Assembly: GCA_903840415.1 (NCBI GenBank)
Contig: CAIMFY010000009.1
Span: 1 to 64,000 of the forward strand
Direction: 5' to 3'
Length of the DNA stretch: 64,000 nt
DNA from: an uncultured Opitutia bacterium
Lineage (GTDB): Bacteria; Verrucomicrobiota; Verrucomicrobiia; Opitutales; Opitutaceae
The notes below the pieces were generated by a model. That model did no database searches, was not told the origin of the DNA, and saw nothing but the letters and a program-made list of their open reading frames with translations. Shown in pieces: positions 61,302-64,000 of this stretch. A program made the translations under genes and the position numbers. Within the stretch, counting starts at the first letter, position 1. Each line of letters starts with the position of its first letter.

Positions 61302-63545
61302 TCAGATGGTCTGCGCTTTGAATGGGCGGGCGAGCCAAGCGAGAAGGCTGAGAGAAAGAAGCGACAGCGCGGCACCGAAGACAAAATGCGTGGGCCGGTA
61401 GCCAAGTTCGACGTGCGAAACACCGGCGGGCAGCGCGACGCCACGCATCCAGCCATTGACGGGCATGACCGGCACGGCGGAACCGTTGACGGTTGCGCGC
61501 CAGCCGGGATACCACGCTTCCGCCAGCGTGAGGAGTGCCGGAGTGCCGGTGCTGACCCGAAGACGCAGGTGATTGCGTGAAAAATCCTTCCACTGCACTG
61601 CATCGATTGTGGCTGGTATCGTCGCGGAGTTTTTGTCTGCGGCGAAATCAGCGGACCACGGTGACTCTAGCAGGGCTGATTGACTGGCGTCGTGCCCGGC
61701 GGCCAGACGACCAGCGGCTTCGCGCCAGTCGGCCACCTGCCGAGTGTGATGGACGAGCCACGCGCGGGGTGGTGCGGGGCGAATTTCGATTTGGCTGGAA
61801 CGCAGATCCAGCGAGGCGGATTGCGCTACCCACGGAACGGGGAACGGTCCTTTTGCCGCGAAAATTTCGAACGCATAGATGTCGCTCATAGCCGGCGGTT
61901 CAAAGCCGACTGCCCAGTGGACGTAGTTCCAGACGCGTTCGAGGGCGAGCGCCTCGGAGCCGGCGAAAGTGCCAAAGCCGTAAATCATGCCGGCGTTGGC
62001 GCGAACGGCTTTGGGTGGCGCGAAAATGCGCGGGGGCGGGGCGTGAAGCACAAGCTGGCCCGACTCATGGAGCGCGGCGACGAGCGGCGCCTCGAGCGCA
62101 TAGTTTTGCGACGTCACGAAAATGCGCTTCAGGCCGACATCGGTCATCAGCAAATCGACCATCAGGCCGACCGCGAGGGCGAGACCACCAAGGGTTCGCA
62201 GCCGTTGCGAACGGGCGGCGAGCCAGAGGACGGCAGCCATGGTGGCGGCGGAAAAATAGAGGACTGGCCGGCCAATGTCGGCCTGGCTGTGAACGGACAA
62301 AAAGCCCAGCAGCAGGAACAGCCCTAGCGCGGTGCCGCCGAGTCGCGCGAGTTGTCGTCGTGGCGTTTCCCGAGAGGAAACCAAGAGCGTGGCCGAGATG
62401 ATGAGCGCCAAGATGAGCACCGCGCCAGAGCGGCCATGCACCCGGAAGCTGGCATATCCCGGCAGCATTTTGACCAACACGGGAAAGAGCGGCGTGTGCT
62501 CGCCAGCGGCGATGAGCCCAAGTCCCAGCACGACCAGCCACAACGCGCGCACGGAGCGATCCCGGACTCGCATGAGTCCCGACACACCCAGCAGCGTCAC
62601 CGCGGCGCCCGGGTAGAGCAGCAGTTCCCAATCTACCGTATAACCTTTGGCGACGCTCGGCGTGAGTGCGGAGAGCCAGTGGGGCCACGCCATCGAGCCG
62701 ACAGCGGTGAAATCTGCGCGTGCTGTGCCTCGGTTGCTTTGTTGCACGAGTTCGGCCAGCGGCACCATCGCCACGCCGGTGGTTGCGAACCCCAACGCGT
62801 AGGCAGCGGCCACGCGCCAACCGTCCTGGAACCAGCCACGGAGCAACGCGCGTCCGTTCCAAGTGAGTCGTCGGCCAGCCAGCAGCAGCGCAACCGCGAT
62901 GGCGCAGTTCCAATAAACTTGCGGGGCGCCGGCGAGCAGTTGCCAGGCGGACACGGCAGCGAGCCACGCCACCGCCCGGCGGTCGCCGATATCCTGCACT
63001 TGGAGCCCTGCTTCGAGCAGCATCGGGAGCAACAGATAGGAAAAAACAAACTGCACATGCCCGGCCTGGTAGTGCCCGGTGATTTTTCCGCTTAAGACGA
63101 AAACCAAGCCCGCGCAGAGGGCAGGCGCCCGCGCCGCACCGAGACGAAGACAAAGTTTCGCCGTGGACCACGCGGCCGCCGAGGCGTGCAACCACGCCAA
63201 TAGGATCATGCCCCAAAACGATCCGAACAGCAGATAGGCGATCGTGCCTGGCCAAAATACCAAGGCCTGAGGATCCGCAGCGAAGGGCCGACCGAGGCTA
63301 GCAAGCGGATTCCAGAAGGGAAACTCGCCGCCGCCTAGACTAGCGCGGTAGTAGGTGAGGTAGGGTAGGAGAATTGAGCGGTAGTCGAGCGCATCGAACG
63401 GCGTGGGTGGCACGGCAAAAATAAAAACCGTCGCCACAAATGCGCCCACGATCAATGCGATGGTAGCGCGCAGCCCGATTAGTTCGTGGCGTAGCGCAAC
63501 GATCGGACGTTCGGGCGGGTGGGGCGCGGAATGCACTCGCCTCAT
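61302..63545 (-). CDS. YfhO-family membrane protein
   Basis: The protein has about 747 residues with twelve or more helices and a C-terminal soluble domain ending in LTLAEAWYPGWRATVNGSAVPVMPVNG, the YfhO-type 'AExYYPGWxAxVNG' pattern. I chose the ATG at 63545 (MRRVHSAPHPPERPIVALRHE); the frame is open to 63617. YfhO proteins are GT-C-like and linked to glycosylation of envelope polymers, but the function here is unproven. It is more typical of the family than the two large proteins at 26911-29061 and 33222-35885, which share only part of the pattern. Confidence 0.75.
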   Translation of the reverse strand: MRRVHSAPHPPERPIVALRHELIGLRATIALIVGAFVATVFIFAVPPTPFDALDYRSILLPYLTYYRASLGGGEFPFWNPLASLGRPFAADPQALVFWPGTIAYLLFGSFWGMILLAWLHASAAAWSTAKLCLRLGAARAPALCAGLVFVLSGKITGHYQAGHVQFVFSYLLLPMLLEAGLQVQDIGDRRAVAWLAAVSAWQLLAGAPQVYWNCAIAVALLLAGRRLTWNGRALLRGWFQDGWRVAAAYALGFATTGVAMVPLAELVQQSNRGTARADFTAVGSMAWPHWLSALTPSVAKGYTVDWELLLYPGAAVTLLGVSGLMRVRDRSVRALWLVVLGLGLIAAGEHTPLFPVLVKMLPGYASFRVHGRSGAVLILALIISATLLVSSRETPRRQLARLGGTALGLFLLLGFLSVHSQADIGRPVLYFSAATMAAVLWLAARSQRLRTLGGLALAVGLMVDLLMTDVGLKRIFVTSQNYALEAPLVAALHESGQLVLHAPPPRIFAPPKAVRANAGMIYGFGTFAGSEALALERVWNYVHWAVGFEPPAMSDIYAFEIFAAKGPFPVPWVAQSASLDLRSSQIEIRPAPPRAWLVHHTRQVADWREAAGRLAAGHDASQSALLESPWSADFAADKNSATIPATIDAVQWKDFSRNHLRLRVSTGTPALLTLAEAWYPGWRATVNGSAVPVMPVNGWMRGVALPAGVSHVELGYRPTHFVFGAALSLLSLSLLAWLARPFKAQTI

Positions 63546-63737
63546 GAAAGACCGCCCGATGGGCGCGTCACTCCCGAATGTGCGTCGAGGTGGGACAATT
63601 CTGGCTCGGTCTCCCACCGCCTGAAACGCGGGCCTATTCGTGCCGGGAGCCGACGGAGGCGGTGGCGGGGTAAATTTGATTTCAGCACTTGCGCGGGGAT
63701 TTTATTTCCTGCAACGTGCGCGGCTCTTGGAGTGAAT

Positions 63738-63812
63738 GGCGCGGTAGCCAAGTGGTAAGGCCGAGCTCTGCAAAAGCTCTATGCGCCGGTTCAATTCCGG
63801 CCCGCGCCTCCA
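63738..63812 (+). tRNA. tRNA-Cys (GCA)
   Basis: The 75-nt gene includes an encoded CCA. The acceptor GGCGCGG pairs with CCGCGCC, the discriminator is T (U73, typical of tRNA-Cys), and the anticodon arm GAGCT-CTGCAAA-AGCTC carries GCA. The T-arm CCGGTTCAATTCCGG is intact. Confidence 0.96.
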
Positions 63813-63861
63813 AGATTAACCTGCTTGTGCAGGAGTGGTTAAGGAGTCGCGGGGTCCGAAG

Positions 63862-63885
63862 TGGACACCAAAATGGACACCAAAA
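63862..63885. repeat. 12-bp tandem repeat downstream of tRNA-Cys
   Basis: TGGACACCAAAA occurs twice in direct succession, 50 nt past the tRNA. The surrounding 190 bases to the window end contain only short open frames and no recognised gene. A recombinase or integrated element could begin beyond the edge, but none is seen. Confidence 0.5.
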
Positions 63886-64000
63886 TCACCCCTCCCCGAG
63901 GATTTCGCGTAACCGGCGCTAACCCGCCGACTACTCGCTAACCCTCCGGAATCGGTTGCCTCTATCATCGCGGTTGCGTCCAAAACCATGAAAGCACGCT

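Overview
The window is a GC-rich bacterial chromosome segment, most likely from Verrucomicrobiota and probably near Opitutae. This is inferred from three things. A large surface protein combines Ig-like repeats with a twice-repeated 'ISGFVV...LVRA.GP.L..YGV' C-terminal module. There is a complete alternative complex III (Act) operon. Many genes are packed with 1-4 nt ATGA/TGATG overlaps. No rRNA or CRISPR array was seen.

Layout. 1-4056: the truncated Ig-repeat protein, then a scrappy stretch with a tRNA-like half, a small secreted protein and a broken FG-GAP repeat fragment. 4057-18215: one long run of nucleotide-sugar genes. Its first half makes a CDP-3,6-dideoxyhexose intermediate (rfbG, rfbF, rfbH) and adds a reductase and a thiamine-diphosphate enzyme, a set that resembles yersiniose (branched-chain sugar) synthesis. 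Its second half resembles nonulosonate (legionaminic/sialic acid) synthesis: NeuB-, NeuC- and NeuD-like proteins, a CBS-nucleotidyltransferase and a LegC-like aminotransferase, plus a UDP-sugar dehydrogenase and an epimerase. 18426-23041: a three-gene module resembling bacteriophage/serotype Gtr systems (GT2, flippase-like protein, GT-C-like membrane protein). 23074-26925: a coiled-coil membrane protein, a pseudopilin-like gene with an in-frame stop, and two tandem acyltransferase-3 genes. 26911-30491 (minus): a large membrane protein and a methyltransferase-GT2 fusion. 30605-35885: MBOAT acyltransferase, SGNH-like partner, small membrane protein, and a paralogue of the 26911-29061 protein. 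Together these regions look like a cell-surface glycan locus with acyl decoration.

35971-40482 encodes a tripartite efflux system (TolC, HlyD-type adaptor, MacB/LolC-type permease, ATPase). 40634-51895 is the respiratory operon: ActA-F, a small membrane protein, then a CcoN-like subunit that has apparently lost all haem/copper histidines, followed by CcoO-like and monohaem cytochromes c. 51979-52630 is a VapBC-type toxin-antitoxin pair, followed by tRNA-Tyr. The minus strand then carries a radC with two frameshifts, a SurA-like parvulin, mfd, rnc, two ABC-2 permeases, parA and a YfhO-like protein. tRNA-Cys lies near the right edge.

The items most worth a second look are the ligand-less CcoN homologue inside the complex III operon, the yersiniose-like gene set, the Gtr-like trio, the amber-interrupted pseudopilin-like gene, and a nine-C tract inside rfbG that could allow phase variation. 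All family assignments come from motif recognition; no database search was run.
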